64,000 nt of DNA from Psychrosphaera saromensis (GCF_002954545.1 NZ_MSCH01000003.1:2457991-2521990); one strand, 5' to 3'; positions 44,657 to 55,309 are shown, counted from the first letter of the stretch. Translations and numbers: made by a program. Notes: generated from the sequence alone by a model not told the origin.

Positions 44657-45520
44657 ATGAGTGAAAAATTACAAAAAGTGTTAGCCCGTTCTGGTGTAGG
44701 CTCTCGCCGCGAGATGGAAACCTATATTTCAAGTAACCGAGTTAGTATTAACGGTAACGTTGCTAAGTTAGGCGACAGGGTTGAAGGAACAGAAACCATC
44801 CGTGTTGATGGTCATATTATTGAAGCCCGTTCTGAAACAGAAGAAATATGCCGAGTGATCATGTACAACAAGCCGGAAGGTGAAATGTGTACACGTAAAG
44901 ATCCAAAAGGACGTCCAACGGTATATGACAGATTACCTAAGCTTAAAAATAGCCGCTGGATTGGCATTGGCCGACTAGATATTAATACCAGTGGTTTATT
45001 GTTATTTACCAACGATGGTGAACTTGCCAACCGTTTAATGCACCCAAGCTATCAAATTGAGCGTGAGTATTCAGCGCGAGTATTTGGTGACGTGCAACCT
45101 GAACATTTGCAAAACCTAATCAAAGGGGTTGAGCTTGAAGATGGTTTGGCTAAATTTGATAAGATCAAAGCCGACAAATCTAATCATGATGAAAACTCTA
45201 ATAGTTGGTTTAACGTATCGTTAAAAGAAGGCCGTAATCGTGAAGTTAGACGCTTATGGGCATCACAAGAATTAACAGTAAGCCGACTTATTCGAATTCG
45301 TTATGCTGATGTAACGCTAGAGAAACGTTTGATGCAAGGTGGCTGGAAAGAACTTGGACTTGAAGACTTAAATGCACTACGTAAAAAAGTAGGCCTAGAT
45401 AGAGAATTAAGAGAGTTCAATACCAGTGTTACTGTAGATAATGCACAAAATAGACGTGTTGAGCATGCTCGTATAAAACGTGCGGTGCGAAAACACAAAC
45501 AACGCCGCATTACTAAGTAA
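44657..45520 (+). CDS. rluB: 23S rRNA pseudouridine(2605) synthase RluB
   Basis: N-terminal S4 domain ([20 protein letters not shown]) and a TruA/RsuA-type catalytic domain with the catalytic Asp in [17 protein letters not shown] and the family segment [11 protein letters not shown]. It modifies U2605 of 23S rRNA. The C-terminus is a basic R/K/H tail ([18 protein letters not shown]). It begins 7 bp after scpB. A terminator follows. Distinguished from RluE by its S4 domain and length (287). Confidence 0.93.
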   Translation: MSEKLQKVLARSGVGSRREMETYISSNRVSINGNVAKLGDRVEGTETIRVDGHIIEARSETEEICRVIMYNKPEGEMCTRKDPKGRPTVYDRLPKLKNSRWIGIGRLDINTSGLLLFTNDGELANRLMHPSYQIEREYSARVFGDVQPEHLQNLIKGVELEDGLAKFDKIKADKSNHDENSNSWFNVSLKEGRNREVRRLWASQELTVSRLIRIRYADVTLEKRLMQGGWKELGLEDLNALRKKVGLDRELREFNTSVTVDNAQNRRVEHARIKRAVRKHKQRRITK

Positions 45521-45541
45521 TTAGCATACAACAAACAATAC

Positions 45542-45579
45542 AAAAAAAGCCTCAATTTAAAGTAAATTGAGGTTTTTTT
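45542..45579 (+). terminator. Terminator after rluB
   Basis: A run of A, stem CCTCAATTTA/TAAATTGAGG with an AAG loop, and TTTTTTT. It may also serve yciK from the other side. Confidence 0.85.
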
Positions 45580-45627
45580 ATGTCAAAAGAATTTATACTA
45601 ATTTGATTAAGTATTTAGTCAATCAGG

Positions 45628-46377
45628 TTACTTTGGTTGTACATCCAAAGATTGACCATTCACATCTTTACTTTCATCCGACATTAAATAGAGATAACTT
45701 GGCATTAATTGCTCAGGTAATTTAAGTTTTCTAACATCTTCAGAAGGGTATGCTCTTGCACGCATATTGGTTTTTGTTGCACCTGGGTTCACACAATTTG
45801 TACGAATATTGGTATTCTCAAACTCATCTGCCATGGTTTGCATTAAGCCTTCAGTGGCAAACTTAGAAAACGCATAAGCTCCCCAAAACGCACGGCCTTT
45901 TTTACCAACGCCACTAGATGTAAAAACAACGGAAGCGTTTGGTGCTAATTTAAGGGCTGGGATTAACGCCTGTGTTAAAAAGAATGTACCTTTAAAATTC
46001 ACTTTCATTACATCATCAAAAGTACCTTCATCAACATGTTGTAAAGGACTTAACGCGCCTAAAATGGATGCATTATTTAATAAACCATCGAGTTTGCCAT
46101 ATTCAGATATTATGGTTGATGCCATATCTTGATAATTTTTAACGGTTGCGCCTTTTAAGTCCAATGGAATTATAGAAGGTTCTTTGTAACCCGCTTCAAC
46201 GATTTCATCGTAAACCGCTTCCAGCTTCTTCGTTGTTTTACCAAGTAAAATAACTTCAGCACCATGTTGAGCATAAGTTATTGCAGCTTGTCTGCCGATA
46301 CCAGACCCGGCTCCAGTAACGAGTATAACTTTGTTGTTTAGTTCATTTTTTGATGTTTGAAAATCTATATGTTTCAT
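45628..46377 (-). CDS. yciK: SDR oxidoreductase YciK
   Basis: A 249-residue short-chain dehydrogenase: glycine-rich TGAGSGIG, NNAS, catalytic Ser/Tyr/Lys in SSGVGKKGRAFWGAYAFSK, and the YciK-type ending with NPGATKTNMRARAYPSED. The ADP-ribose loop at GKTT suggests NADP. The physiological substrate is unknown. It is convergent with rluB, as in the E. coli arrangement. Starts at the first ATG of the conserved N-terminus. Confidence 0.88.
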   Translation of the reverse strand: MKHIDFQTSKNELNNKVILVTGAGSGIGRQAAITYAQHGAEVILLGKTTKKLEAVYDEIVEAGYKEPSIIPLDLKGATVKNYQDMASTIISEYGKLDGLLNNASILGALSPLQHVDEGTFDDVMKVNFKGTFFLTQALIPALKLAPNASVVFTSSGVGKKGRAFWGAYAFSKFATEGLMQTMADEFENTNIRTNCVNPGATKTNMRARAYPSEDVRKLKLPEQLMPSYLYLMSDESKDVNGQSLDVQPK

Positions 46378-46622
46378 AAATACTTAGCAAAATGTTTAAA
46401 ATCCCTGCAATGTTACATTGCTGTAAAGAATAATTCACTACTGAGTATTCAAAAGATCATTAAAAGTGCAGCCAAAGTGCATAAAAACCTTATTAATTAA
46501 TAATTTTGACTAGCTTATTGCAAATAAGTGAGGTAACTTTGACTGGTCTAAACTGTTAAAAAAGCGTCCATAAAAAAAAGCCAAATTAATTGGTAAAAAT
46601 AATTAGGACCCAGGGGAGCAAT

Positions 46623-49232
46623 ATGAATAAATTAGCAATAAGTATCGCAATCACCAGTGTACTGGGATTGTCAGCCTGTGATGATAAATCATTAAAAGAT
46701 GTTCAACAGGAATCTGTAGAAGCACAACAAGAGATAAAAGAATTAAGCACACGTCTTAGAGTGGTATGGGACCCTGCCAATGGCAACGTCTCAGCACCAA
46801 CTGACTTATTATTTAGTGGTACGTCTGATTTTACATTGGAAATGCCAGGCGAAGTGGCAGCTAAAGCCGCAGGCGACGCTGTAGACTTCACAAATCCATC
46901 AAATATACTTGGTGCATTAGATGGTTGGGGAACACAAAACCCATTTGTGGTTTCAATTGAAGCTGACGATGAAAGCGTTGCTATTGACGCAACGACTATT
47001 AATGGAACATCTGTTGTTCTTTATAAAGTCGTAAGTTATCCAGATTTTAGAGATGCAGATTGTGCTGATACATCTAAAGCAACGTTAATGTGTAAAGCGG
47101 TTTCAAAACTTAATTACAATGAAGATTATATAGCAAGTACTTCAGGTAACAGTATTGTTATTGTTCCGTTAAAACCATTAACTGCACAAACAAGTTATGC
47201 ATTAACGTTAACTAAAGGTATTAAAGATACCAATGGTAATTCTTTAATGCCTTCTTCTACTTATGGTTCAGTAGAGCAAGATATAACAACGACTCCATTA
47301 GTATTGCCATCATTAGCTGACAGTGAATTAAATGCGACGCAAGCTGGTATTCGTACACTACAAACTTTAGTTAATAGCTTTGAAAGTGTATTAGCCAGAG
47401 ACCTTGATGCTGACCGAGATGATATTGTTTATACACAAGTATTTACAACTCAATCTGCAGGTGTAGCAGGTACAGATCCTCTACAAATAACTAAGCTACT
47501 AAGTGCTAAAGAATTTGCAACAAGACCACTTGCTACCATTCTTACATCTGAAGGTTACAACGTAGCAGAGGCATTTGCTGGAGCTGGGCAAACATTAACG
47601 CCTATTGCAACGGCTTTGTATAGCAGTGCAGATGTATATAGTGGGGCTATACCCGTTCCTTATTACCTTGATACACCAGAAACTGGCGACCCACTTACCG
47701 GTAGATGGGAAGCTGCTTGTGATAGCGGTATTGTTCTTGCTGCAGCGACTGACGCACAAAAAGCGGCTGGTACAGTAGGAGATTCTAATGATACTTGTGT
47801 AGCTTTAGGTTTAGCGGATTTAGGATTAGACACGCAACGTCATTTAACTAAATACAACCCATTACCAAAAACTAAAAGTACAAAAATTATTGATGTTCAA
47901 GCTACATTGCCAAATGTAGCAGCAGCTAATTCATTTAGAGACCTTATTTCTGGTGGACAGTATCCTGATATTGAAAAACCAGAAGCAGGTTGGCCAGTAG
48001 TGATCATCCAGCATGGTATTACGTCTAAAAAAGAAGATATGTTAGCCACAACTGGTTGGTTATCGGCAAATGGTTACGCAACTGTTGCTATTGATCATCC
48101 TTTACATGGCGAACGTAGTATTCCTGTTGGAGATGGTACATTTATAAGTGCAACTAGTTCGCTCACTGATCCGTCTGATGATACATCAGCTCCTGTATAC
48201 CCAGGAAATGCGGCAACGACTTATCTTAATTTATCTAGCTTGTTAACGGCTCGTGATAACTTACGTCAATCTGCTGCTGACATTTTACAACTTAGGCTTG
48301 CGATTAATGTATTATATGATGTTACGTCAGGTGATGTCTCTGTTGACCCAGCTAATGTATATTTTATGGGGCACTCTCTGGGTGCATTAACTGGCGTTAA
48401 CGCAGTTGCTGTAGCCAATACCCCTATAAGTGCAGATACAGTTGCTGATAGCACAATTGAAGATGAAACGGTTAGAGCTACAACAGCTGAAGCTACGGCG
48501 ACAGCGCTAAATAATTTATATAAAATTAAAGCGGCTGTATTTGCTAATCCTGGTGCATCAGTTGCTAATTTCTTAGTTGAGTCAGGCTCTTTTGGTCCAT
48601 TAGTTAAAGCATCAGTTATATTTGGTTTAGGTAATGAATTAACAGATCTTGCTACTGCTGAATTAGCAGGTTGTGGTTTTACGGCTACTGCAGCTCCAAC
48701 AAGTGCTGAATTAATTTGTGCTTATACCGCATTAGAAGCTGAAGGAACTTACACTGCAGCAATAAACTCAGCTATTAGCCAATTTGCTTTTGCTGCTCAA
48801 GGTGCGTTAGAAGCGGGTGATCCGTCAAACTACACCCAACTGTTAAAAACACTTGGTACTCCAGTGTTAGTATATGAAATTGCTGGTGATGGAACGTCTG
48901 ATAACTTACCAGACCAAACCATCCCTAATTCTTTATCTACCGATCCCCTTAAAGGTATTGCGGGCACTACTGGATTAGCTAATCAATTAGGGTTATCTCA
49001 GATTGTTGGTAGTATAGATGACACTGAAGCAACTAGTGGTATTGTTAGATTTACAAGTGGTAGTCATTCTACTTTTGCAGATCCAACGGATGATGCTGAT
49101 ACGGATGCTACTGTTCATACAGAAATGCAGACTATAATGTATCAATTCTTTAACTCTGACGGCAAAACATACTCACCTACAGCGGGTAAATGTGTTGTTA
49201 AAGATGTAAATGATGCCTCTTGTTCTGAATAA
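46623..49232 (+). CDS. VolA/Pla-1-type lipoprotein phospholipase
   Basis: The start is the ATG at 46623 with GGGGAG upstream; a TTG at 46590 would add 11 residues before the signal. The lipoprotein signal MNKLAISIAITSVLGLSAC is followed by a long, Asp/Thr-rich N-terminal domain beginning RLRVVWDPANGNVSAPTDLL, a VolA-family start. The C-terminal domain is alpha/beta hydrolase-like with nucleophile in GHSLGA and HGITSKKEDMLATTGWLSA upstream. About 869 residues. In Vibrio, surface VolA hydrolyses lysophosphatidylcholine to release fatty acids. Cys residues are few. A terminator with a UUCG loop follows. Confidence 0.88.
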   Translation: MNKLAISIAITSVLGLSACDDKSLKDVQQESVEAQQEIKELSTRLRVVWDPANGNVSAPTDLLFSGTSDFTLEMPGEVAAKAAGDAVDFTNPSNILGALDGWGTQNPFVVSIEADDESVAIDATTINGTSVVLYKVVSYPDFRDADCADTSKATLMCKAVSKLNYNEDYIASTSGNSIVIVPLKPLTAQTSYALTLTKGIKDTNGNSLMPSSTYGSVEQDITTTPLVLPSLADSELNATQAGIRTLQTLVNSFESVLARDLDADRDDIVYTQVFTTQSAGVAGTDPLQITKLLSAKEFATRPLATILTSEGYNVAEAFAGAGQTLTPIATALYSSADVYSGAIPVPYYLDTPETGDPLTGRWEAACDSGIVLAAATDAQKAAGTVGDSNDTCVALGLADLGLDTQRHLTKYNPLPKTKSTKIIDVQATLPNVAAANSFRDLISGGQYPDIEKPEAGWPVVIIQHGITSKKEDMLATTGWLSANGYATVAIDHPLHGERSIPVGDGTFISATSSLTDPSDDTSAPVYPGNAATTYLNLSSLLTARDNLRQSAADILQLRLAINVLYDVTSGDVSVDPANVYFMGHSLGALTGVNAVAVANTPISADTVADSTIEDETVRATTAEATATALNNLYKIKAAVFANPGASVANFLVESGSFGPLVKASVIFGLGNELTDLATAELAGCGFTATAAPTSAELICAYTALEAEGTYTAAINSAISQFAFAAQGALEAGDPSNYTQLLKTLGTPVLVYEIAGDGTSDNLPDQTIPNSLSTDPLKGIAGTTGLANQLGLSQIVGSIDDTEATSGIVRFTSGSHSTFADPTDDADTDATVHTEMQTIMYQFFNSDGKTYSPTAGKCVVKDVNDASCSE

Positions 49233-49282
49233 TTAACTACGTTAATCGTTCATATTTAAGTTAAATGCTTGAATTAAAAAAT

Positions 49283-49312
49283 AAAAAAAACCAGCTTCGG
49301 CTGGTTTTTTTT
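49283..49312 (+). terminator. Terminator with UUCG loop after the VolA-type gene
   Basis: Stem ACCAGC/GCTGGT around TTCG with flanking A and T tracts. Confidence 0.9.
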
Positions 49313-49455
49313 GTATGCACATATTCTGAACGGTGGGTTTTTAGCTAGGTTTGTTACTAAAGCTTTTTTACCGTTAGTGGTTTAAATTTACCTTTTAAGC
49401 CATATATACAAACCAATTGAATTGAAAATAAAACTTAAAACGTAAGGATGTTACC

Positions 49456-50490
49456 TTGGAATTTTTATACCAGTACGGATTGTTTGTGGCTAAAGCCATA
49501 ACTATTGTTATTGCCATTGCTGCGATTATGGGACTTATTGTAAGTGCCGCTGTAAAAGGTAAAGCAAGTAACAAGGGCGAGTTATACGTTGATAACATCT
49601 CTGAAGAGATTGAAGACACAATAGTTGATTTAAAACGTTCGTTATTAAATAAAGACGAGCTAAAAGCGTTTGATAAAAACCTTAAGAAAGAGCTTAAACA
49701 AGAAGTTAAAAAAGACAGTAAAAATAAAGATAAAAAACGTCCTAATATGTTTGTTGTGTCGTTTGATGGAGGTGTATACGCCAATGAAGTTGAATCTTTG
49801 CGTGAAGAGATTTCTGCAATTATTTCAATTGCGCAGCCGGGCGATAAAGTATTAATTAAATTAGAAAGTCCAGGTGGTGTGGTGCACGGTTATGGTTTAG
49901 CGTCATCACAAATCGCACGTTTGCGTAATGCCGATATTGAAGTGATAGCTTCGGTTGATAAAGTAGCGGCCAGTGGTGGTTACATGATGGCTTGTGTGGC
50001 GAATAAAATCATTTCGGCACCATTTGCTATAATCGGCTCAATTGGTGTAGTGGCTCAGTTACCAAACTTTAATAAGTTATTAAAGAAACACGACGTTGAA
50101 ATTGAACAGCATACAGCAGGCAATTTTAAACGTACGTTAACTATGTTGGGTGAAAACACTGACGAAGCTCGTGAAAAATTCAAACAAGAATTAGCTGATA
50201 CGCATATCTTATTTAAAGACTTTGTTAGTGAATACCGTCCGCAGTTAGATATTGAGAAAGTAGCAACTGGCGAGCATTGGTATGGCAAACAAGCACTTGA
50301 TTTAAAACTGGTTGATGAATTATCAACAAGTGATGACTTTGTGTTAAATGCAGTTAAAGAGCATACACTCTATAAAGTTGAATATAAGATAAAGCAAAAA
50401 CTAGCAGAGAAGCTAGGCGTTGCCGCCGCCGCTGGTGTATCTAGCATGGTTAGTAAAATGACTTCTTGGTCTTTCACAGCTAATAAATAA
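49456..50490 (+). CDS. sohB: Inner-membrane protease SohB (S49 family)
   Basis: A 344-residue serine protease. The TTG start at 49456 has AAGGA seven bases upstream, and EFLYQYGLFVAKAITIVIAI is the conserved membrane N-terminus. Catalytic Ser is in DKVAASGGYMMACVANKI, with the oxyanion region LESPGGVVHGYG and the Lys near APFAIIGSIGVVAQ. The charged helical region before about residue 95 has many KK/EE pairs. It digests small membrane or signal-peptide fragments. Confidence 0.92.
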   Translation: MEFLYQYGLFVAKAITIVIAIAAIMGLIVSAAVKGKASNKGELYVDNISEEIEDTIVDLKRSLLNKDELKAFDKNLKKELKQEVKKDSKNKDKKRPNMFVVSFDGGVYANEVESLREEISAIISIAQPGDKVLIKLESPGGVVHGYGLASSQIARLRNADIEVIASVDKVAASGGYMMACVANKIISAPFAIIGSIGVVAQLPNFNKLLKKHDVEIEQHTAGNFKRTLTMLGENTDEAREKFKQELADTHILFKDFVSEYRPQLDIEKVATGEHWYGKQALDLKLVDELSTSDDFVLNAVKEHTLYKVEYKIKQKLAEKLGVAAAAGVSSMVSKMTSWSFTANK

Positions 50491-50536
50491 CCTAGACTCA
50501 CAGAAGCTAAAAATAGTTATAAATAAAGGTAAAGAT

Positions 50537-51196
50537 ATGTTCACTGGAATAGTACAAACCAAAGCCGTAGTTTCTGCATTTGTTGGTAATGATAAATTTA
50601 GAACGCTTACGTTAGCGGTTGCCAGTGAATATTTGAATAACTTAACCATAGGCGCAAGTATCGCCATTAATGGTGTGTGCTTGACGGTAACTCATTTTGA
50701 GCAAGCGTCCTCAGTCAATGAAGGTCATTCAACTGGGCAAGGCCATTCAATAGGGATGGTCCAGTTTGATATTATTGATGAAACATTAAAACAAACCAAT
50801 TTACTCAAGTTAGATATCGGCCATAAGGTTAATTTTGAGCGTTCGGTTACTTTTGGGACTGAACTTGGTGGCCATATCGTGTCTGGCCATATTCAAACCA
50901 CAGCTAAGATCACAGATATTCAAACCAGTACTGATAATTGTAAAGTGTCACTAGCTGTAGATAGCCAATGGATGAAGTACATTTTATACAAAGGGTTTGT
51001 ATCGGTTAATGGTTCAAGTCTCACGGTAGGTAATACCACAGAAAATAGCTTTAATTTACACCTGATACCAGAGACGTTAAAACTAACTAATTTAGGGAGT
51101 GCTGAAGTAGGGGATTATTTGAATATTGAAGTTGATCAGCAAACCTACACTACGGTAGAAACCGTAGAGCGTTACTTAAAACAGCATCATGGTTAA
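50537..51196 (+). CDS. ribE: Riboflavin synthase alpha subunit
   Basis: Two lumazine-binding barrels in 219 residues: FTGIVQTKAVVSAF at the start, then NGVCLTVTHFE, GTELGGHIVSGHIQTTAKI, and FVSVNGSSLTVGNTTENSFN. It converts 6,7-dimethyl-8-ribityllumazine to riboflavin; the E. coli counterpart is ribC. A 15-residue Gly/His/Ser stretch (SSVNEGHSTGQGHSIGMV) widens the first barrel. AAAGGT precedes the ATG. No FMN riboswitch is present in the 46-bp gap. Confidence 0.93.
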   Translation: MFTGIVQTKAVVSAFVGNDKFRTLTLAVASEYLNNLTIGASIAINGVCLTVTHFEQASSVNEGHSTGQGHSIGMVQFDIIDETLKQTNLLKLDIGHKVNFERSVTFGTELGGHIVSGHIQTTAKITDIQTSTDNCKVSLAVDSQWMKYILYKGFVSVNGSSLTVGNTTENSFNLHLIPETLKLTNLGSAEVGDYLNIEVDQQTYTTVETVERYLKQHHG

Positions 51197-51204
51197 AAAC
51201 GCTG

Positions 51205-51335
51205 GAAGGCTCGAAAGCTCGAAGGTTTGAAAGATGGAAATGTAAAAAACATCCAAAGCTATAAGCTGTAAGTAAAAGCTTAAGACAAATAAACTCGCAG
51301 CTCGTTGCTCGCAACTCGAAGCTCTAAACTCGCCC
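51205..51335. repeat. Heptad intergenic repeat between ribE and the CPXCG gene
   Basis: Two parts with 7-nt period: GAAGGCTCGAAAGCTCGAAGG then AAGCTATAAGCTGTAAGTAA (to about 51275), followed by AACTCGC-type units at 51290-51335. The second part matches the array at 37806. Confidence 0.8.
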
Positions 51336-51344
51336 GCTCACGTC

Positions 51345-51545
51345 TCAATAAAACTGCTCGTCATCAGCATCTATGGTCAATTCAACTTTTTGTAGTGCAT
51401 CGTTAAGATGCATTCCCATATGAATTGCATTGCAGCAATCAGGGCAGTCTTCGTAATAGTTTTGATCACCATTACTGGCATCAAATTCAAAATTAACTTT
51501 ATGTCCACAATGCGGACATGAAATGGTTTTGTTAAATGTATTCAT
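51345..51545 (-). CDS. CPXCG-motif cysteine-rich protein
   Basis: A 66-residue protein with two zinc-knuckle pairs, SCPHCGHKVNFEFD and EDCPDCCNAIHM, the CPXCG family pattern. AGGCAAAC precedes the ATG. Function unknown; small zinc-ribbon. Its last residues are DDEQFY. Confidence 0.82.
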   Translation of the reverse strand: MNTFNKTISCPHCGHKVNFEFDASNGDQNYYEDCPDCCNAIHMGMHLNDALQKVELTIDADDEQFY

Positions 51546-51579
51546 GTTTGCCTACCTTTTTGCCTATGTTTCGACTCGG

Positions 51580-52329
51580 TTAGGCTTTCTCACCTCCATG
51601 ATTACTTCTACCACCGTCTACTGCAATAATTTGACCGGTAACGTAGCTTGCCTCAATTAGATATAAAATTGCTTGTGCTATATCCTCAGGTGAACCTAGC
51701 CTTTGTAAAGAAATTTCACTTATCACTTGTTGTTTGTCCTGATCATTTAAGTCATTTTCATGCCATAAAATTGCACCAGGTGCGATTCCATTAACTCTTA
51801 TATTAGGTGCTAATTCACGGGAAAGCGACTTTGTTAACATAGCTAATCCGGCTTTTGCCATGCAGTAAACCGAGTAACCTTTAAGCGGACGTTCAGCATG
51901 AATGTCTATCATATTAATAACACAGCCTTTTGTTTGCTCTAGCTGCTGCTTAAAGGCCTGGATTAAAAAGAAGGGGGCTTTTAAATTAGTCGACATTAAA
52001 TCGTCCCATTCACTTAATGCCGTTTCGCCAACATTAGTCGGGTAAAAGCTACTGGCATTATTTACTAATACATCTAAGCGGCCAAATACGGCGATTACTT
52101 GATCTGCAATCTGCTGATATTGCTCAAATTGCGTTAAATCTCCGCTAACCAGTTGTGCAGTGTTTGGTGATATCTGGTTTAACTCATCCACTAAGGCTTG
52201 TGCTGCATCAGTAGAGTGATTGCAGTGAACTATGGTTCTATAGCCTTTGGCGTGCAAACTGCGCACAGTTTGCTTGCCAATTCGTTTGGCTGAGCCGGTG
52301 ACAAAGGCTACTTTTTGAAATTGAGTCAT
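51580..52329 (-). CDS. Pteridine-reductase-like SDR
   Basis: The start is the ATG at 52329 (MTQFQKVAFVTGSAKRIGK); an earlier frame start at 52404 adds an unlikely leader. TGSAKRIG has the TGxxxRxG glycine motif of the PTR1/FolM branch rather than the usual TGxxxGxG. The rest fits SDR: NNASSFYPTNVGETAL, then the catalytic YCMAKAGLAMLTKSLSREL. FolM-type enzymes reduce dihydromonapterin or dihydrobiopterin. About 250 residues. It lies 35 bp after the CPXCG gene on the same strand. Confidence 0.82.
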   Translation of the reverse strand: MTQFQKVAFVTGSAKRIGKQTVRSLHAKGYRTIVHCNHSTDAAQALVDELNQISPNTAQLVSGDLTQFEQYQQIADQVIAVFGRLDVLVNNASSFYPTNVGETALSEWDDLMSTNLKAPFFLIQAFKQQLEQTKGCVINMIDIHAERPLKGYSVYCMAKAGLAMLTKSLSRELAPNIRVNGIAPGAILWHENDLNDQDKQQVISEISLQRLGSPEDIAQAILYLIEASYVTGQIIAVDGGRSNHGGEKA

Positions 52330-52599
52330 ATTGGGTATTGCTCGCCGAATTAATAACAGATGTGTAATAGTGTCATTGTATGTCTTGCTAATACAAAACT
52401 GCAAATTGAATATTACTCAATACACCTGCAGCTCTTGCGTTAATGCTCTAGATAAAATAAAATCCGTGACTCACAAAATTCTTAAATTTATTGATATAAA
52501 TACTGATTGGACTGTAACCATTCAAATATGTCATAAATCTTAACAAAATTAAGTATATGCGACGCATTGTAGGCGCCGCCACTGTACCAAGGAAACCTC

Positions 52600-54510
52600 A
52601 TGCCAGTTATTACATTACCTGATGGAAGTCAGCGTTCATTCGAAAATCCAGTTTCAGTTTTAGATGTTGCCAATGATATTGGTCCAGGTTTAGCTAAAGC
52701 GACAATCGCCGGTAAAATCAACGGTGTTCAAGTTGATGCCTGTGAAATCATGGATAAAGACGCGACTTTACAAATTACCACAGCCAAAGATGACGAAGGT
52801 GTTGAAATTATTCGTCACTCTTGTGCGCATTTATTAGGTCATGCAATAAAACAATTGTATCCAGATTGTAAAATGGCAATTGGTCCAACGATTGATAATG
52901 GCTTTTATTATGACATCGATATGGAACATACAATTTCACAAGATGACATTCTAGCGATTGAAAAGCGCATGATGGAATTGGCTAAAACCGATTACCAGGT
53001 TGTTAAGAAAACGGTTAGCTGGCAAGAAGCGCGTGATGTATTTGAAGAACGTGGCGAAATGTACAAAATTCAAATCCTTGACGAAAATATTGAAAAAGAT
53101 GATCGTCCAGGTTTATACCACCACGAAGAATACATCGACATGTGTCGTGGTCCTCACGTTCCAAACATGAAGTTTTGCCAACACTTTAAATTAATGAAAG
53201 TGGCTGGTGCATACTGGCGTGGTAACTCTGACAACAAAATGTTGCAGCGTATTTACGGCACAGCATGGGCTGACAAAAAACAATTAAAAGCATATTTAAA
53301 ACGTCTTGAAGAAGCTGAAAAGCGCGATCACCGTAAAATCGGTAAAGCATTAGATTTATTCCATTGGCAAGAAGAAGCGCCAGGAATGGTGTTTTGGCAC
53401 AATGATGGTTATGCAATTTATAACGAACTAGAAAAGTTTATCCGTCGCAAATTAGCTGAATATGATTACGATGAAGTGAAAGGGCCATTAATGATGGACC
53501 GCTCTTTGTGGGAAAAATCAGGTCACTGGGATAAATACGCAGAAAACATGTTCACTACGCACTCTGAGCACCGTGAATATGCAATTAAGCCGATGAACTG
53601 CCCAGGTCACGTTCAGATATTTAACCAAGGTTTAAAGTCTTACCGTGATTTACCATTACGTATGGCTGAGTTTGGTTGTTGTCACCGTAATGAACCATCA
53701 GGGTCTTTACATGGTTTAATGCGTGTACGTGGCTTTACGCAAGATGATGCCCATATCTTCTGTACAGAAGAGCAAATTCAGCAAGAAGTTATCTCTTGTA
53801 TTGAAATGGTATTTGATTGTTATAAGACATTTGGTTTTGAAGATATCAGTATTAAATTGTCTACACGTCCAGATCAACGTGTTGGTAGTGAAGAAAGTTG
53901 GGATAAAGCTGAAAAATCATTAGAAGATGCCTTAAATGCTAATAATCTTGATTTTGATTTCCTTCCGGGTGAAGGGGCGTTTTATGGTCCTAAAATTGAG
54001 TTCACATTACACGATTGTTTAGGTCGAGCTTGGCAATGTGGCACAATTCAGGTCGACTTTTCAATGCCAGGTCGTTTAGGTGCAACTTATGTTGCTGAAG
54101 ATAATGATCGTAAAACACCAGTGATGATCCACAGAGCAATTTTGGGCTCAATGGAACGTTTTATCGGAATTGTGATTGAAGAATATGCTGGATTGTTACC
54201 AACTTGGTTAGCACCAAAACAGGTAGTAATTATGAATATTACTGATTCTCAGGCCGAATATGTGCAAAAAGTGCAAAAAAAGTTAAAAGAACATGGAATT
54301 AGAGTCATTTCGGACTTGAGAAATGAGAAGATAGGCTTTAAGATCCGTGAGCATACTCTTAAACGTATTCCTTACATGTTAGTTGTTGGCGAAAAAGAGA
54401 AAGAAACAGGACAAGTTGCAGTCCGAACTCGCAAGGGTGACGATTTAGGTTCTGTTACTTTGGACGAATTTATAGCCCAATTTGATGAAGTAGTGAAAAA
54501 CTACAAGTAA
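52600..54510 (+). CDS. thrS: Threonyl-tRNA synthetase
   Basis: A 636-residue class II aaRS. N-terminal TGS domain (residues 1-60), second editing-type domain with [20 protein letters not shown], catalytic core with [10 protein letters not shown] and [31 protein letters not shown], and an anticodon-binding C-terminus ([14 protein letters not shown]). AAGGAA precedes the ATG. E. coli thrS is self-regulated by an operator in the leader; the 85-bp leader here shows no obvious such structure to me. Confidence 0.96.
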   Translation: MPVITLPDGSQRSFENPVSVLDVANDIGPGLAKATIAGKINGVQVDACEIMDKDATLQITTAKDDEGVEIIRHSCAHLLGHAIKQLYPDCKMAIGPTIDNGFYYDIDMEHTISQDDILAIEKRMMELAKTDYQVVKKTVSWQEARDVFEERGEMYKIQILDENIEKDDRPGLYHHEEYIDMCRGPHVPNMKFCQHFKLMKVAGAYWRGNSDNKMLQRIYGTAWADKKQLKAYLKRLEEAEKRDHRKIGKALDLFHWQEEAPGMVFWHNDGYAIYNELEKFIRRKLAEYDYDEVKGPLMMDRSLWEKSGHWDKYAENMFTTHSEHREYAIKPMNCPGHVQIFNQGLKSYRDLPLRMAEFGCCHRNEPSGSLHGLMRVRGFTQDDAHIFCTEEQIQQEVISCIEMVFDCYKTFGFEDISIKLSTRPDQRVGSEESWDKAEKSLEDALNANNLDFDFLPGEGAFYGPKIEFTLHDCLGRAWQCGTIQVDFSMPGRLGATYVAEDNDRKTPVMIHRAILGSMERFIGIVIEEYAGLLPTWLAPKQVVIMNITDSQAEYVQKVQKKLKEHGIRVISDLRNEKIGFKIREHTLKRIPYMLVVGEKEKETGQVAVRTRKGDDLGSVTLDEFIAQFDEVVKNYK

Positions 54511-54528
54511 GAATATAAGTAAGAAACT

Positions 54529-54564
54529 GCAATTTAGTTTTACAACATTATAAGACTAAATTGC
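54529..54564 (+). other. Hairpin in the thrS-infC gap
   Basis: GCAATTTAGT and ACTAAATTGC form a perfect 10-bp stem with a 16-base loop. No U tract follows, so it may be a processing or attenuation structure rather than a terminator. Confidence 0.5.
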
Positions 54565-54648
54565 ATTAAAAAATTCAAGGTGAGTTGAACAAACATTAAG
54601 TAATAGTGATGTTCGACTTTTAAGATTCTATTATTGGAGGATTTTGCC

Positions 54649-55194
54649 ATTAGAGCGCAAAACAAGAGAGGCCAAAAGGCTGCTCAAAACAGGTTAAATG
54701 AAGAGATTACACTTACTGAAGTTCGATTAGTTGGACTTGAAGGTGAGGCATTAGGTGTTGCTACAATTGAAGAAGCACTAGCGGCTGCGGCCGAAGCTGG
54801 TGTTGATTTGGTAGAAATTAGTCCAAATGCAGAGCCACCTGTTTGTAAAGTGATGGACTATGGCAAATTTCTATACGAAAATAGCAAAGCTCAAAAAGAA
54901 CAAAAGAAGAAGCAAAAACAGATCCAGGTTAAAGAAATTAAATTTCGACCTGGGACTGATGAAGGTGACTACCAGGTAAAACTACGCAACCTGCGTCGCT
55001 TCATCGAAAGTGGTGACAAAACGAAAGTTACGATCCGCTTCCGAGGCCGTGAGATGGCACACCAAGGCATAGGTATTGAGTTATTAAATCGTGTTAAAGC
55101 TGATTTAGATGATATATCAAATTGTGAGTCTTTCCCTTCTCGTGCAGAAGGAAGACAAATGGTGATGGTACTCGCGCCAACCAAGAGCAAGTAA
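54649..55194 (+). CDS. infC: Translation initiation factor IF-3 (AUU start)
   Basis: The ribosome site GGAGG at 54636-54640 is eight bases before an ATT (54649), and the frame continues [15 protein letters not shown], aligning with IF-3. The usual TTG at 54634 would place the start inside the Shine-Dalgarno and is not used. The AUU start is the conserved autoregulation device: IF-3 rejects it, so excess IF-3 reduces its own translation. Family residues [20 protein letters not shown] and [20 protein letters not shown] are clear. 181 residues. Confidence 0.95.
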   Translation: MRAQNKRGQKAAQNRLNEEITLTEVRLVGLEGEALGVATIEEALAAAAEAGVDLVEISPNAEPPVCKVMDYGKFLYENSKAQKEQKKKQKQIQVKEIKFRPGTDEGDYQVKLRNLRRFIESGDKTKVTIRFRGREMAHQGIGIELLNRVKADLDDISNCESFPSRAEGRQMVMVLAPTKSK

Positions 55195-55309
55195 TTGCTC
55201 TTAAAATGTCGGTAACTAGGGCCTTAAAAGTAGCTAACTATTCTTTTTAAGAACAAGTAACTCGCCTTATTACCATTTTATTAACACTGACCAATGCGGA
55301 GTCCAGGCA

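Noticed and set aside
54634-54651. TTG start for infC
   Set aside because: It lies over the Shine-Dalgarno itself; the ATT eight bases after GGAGG fits all known IF-3 genes.
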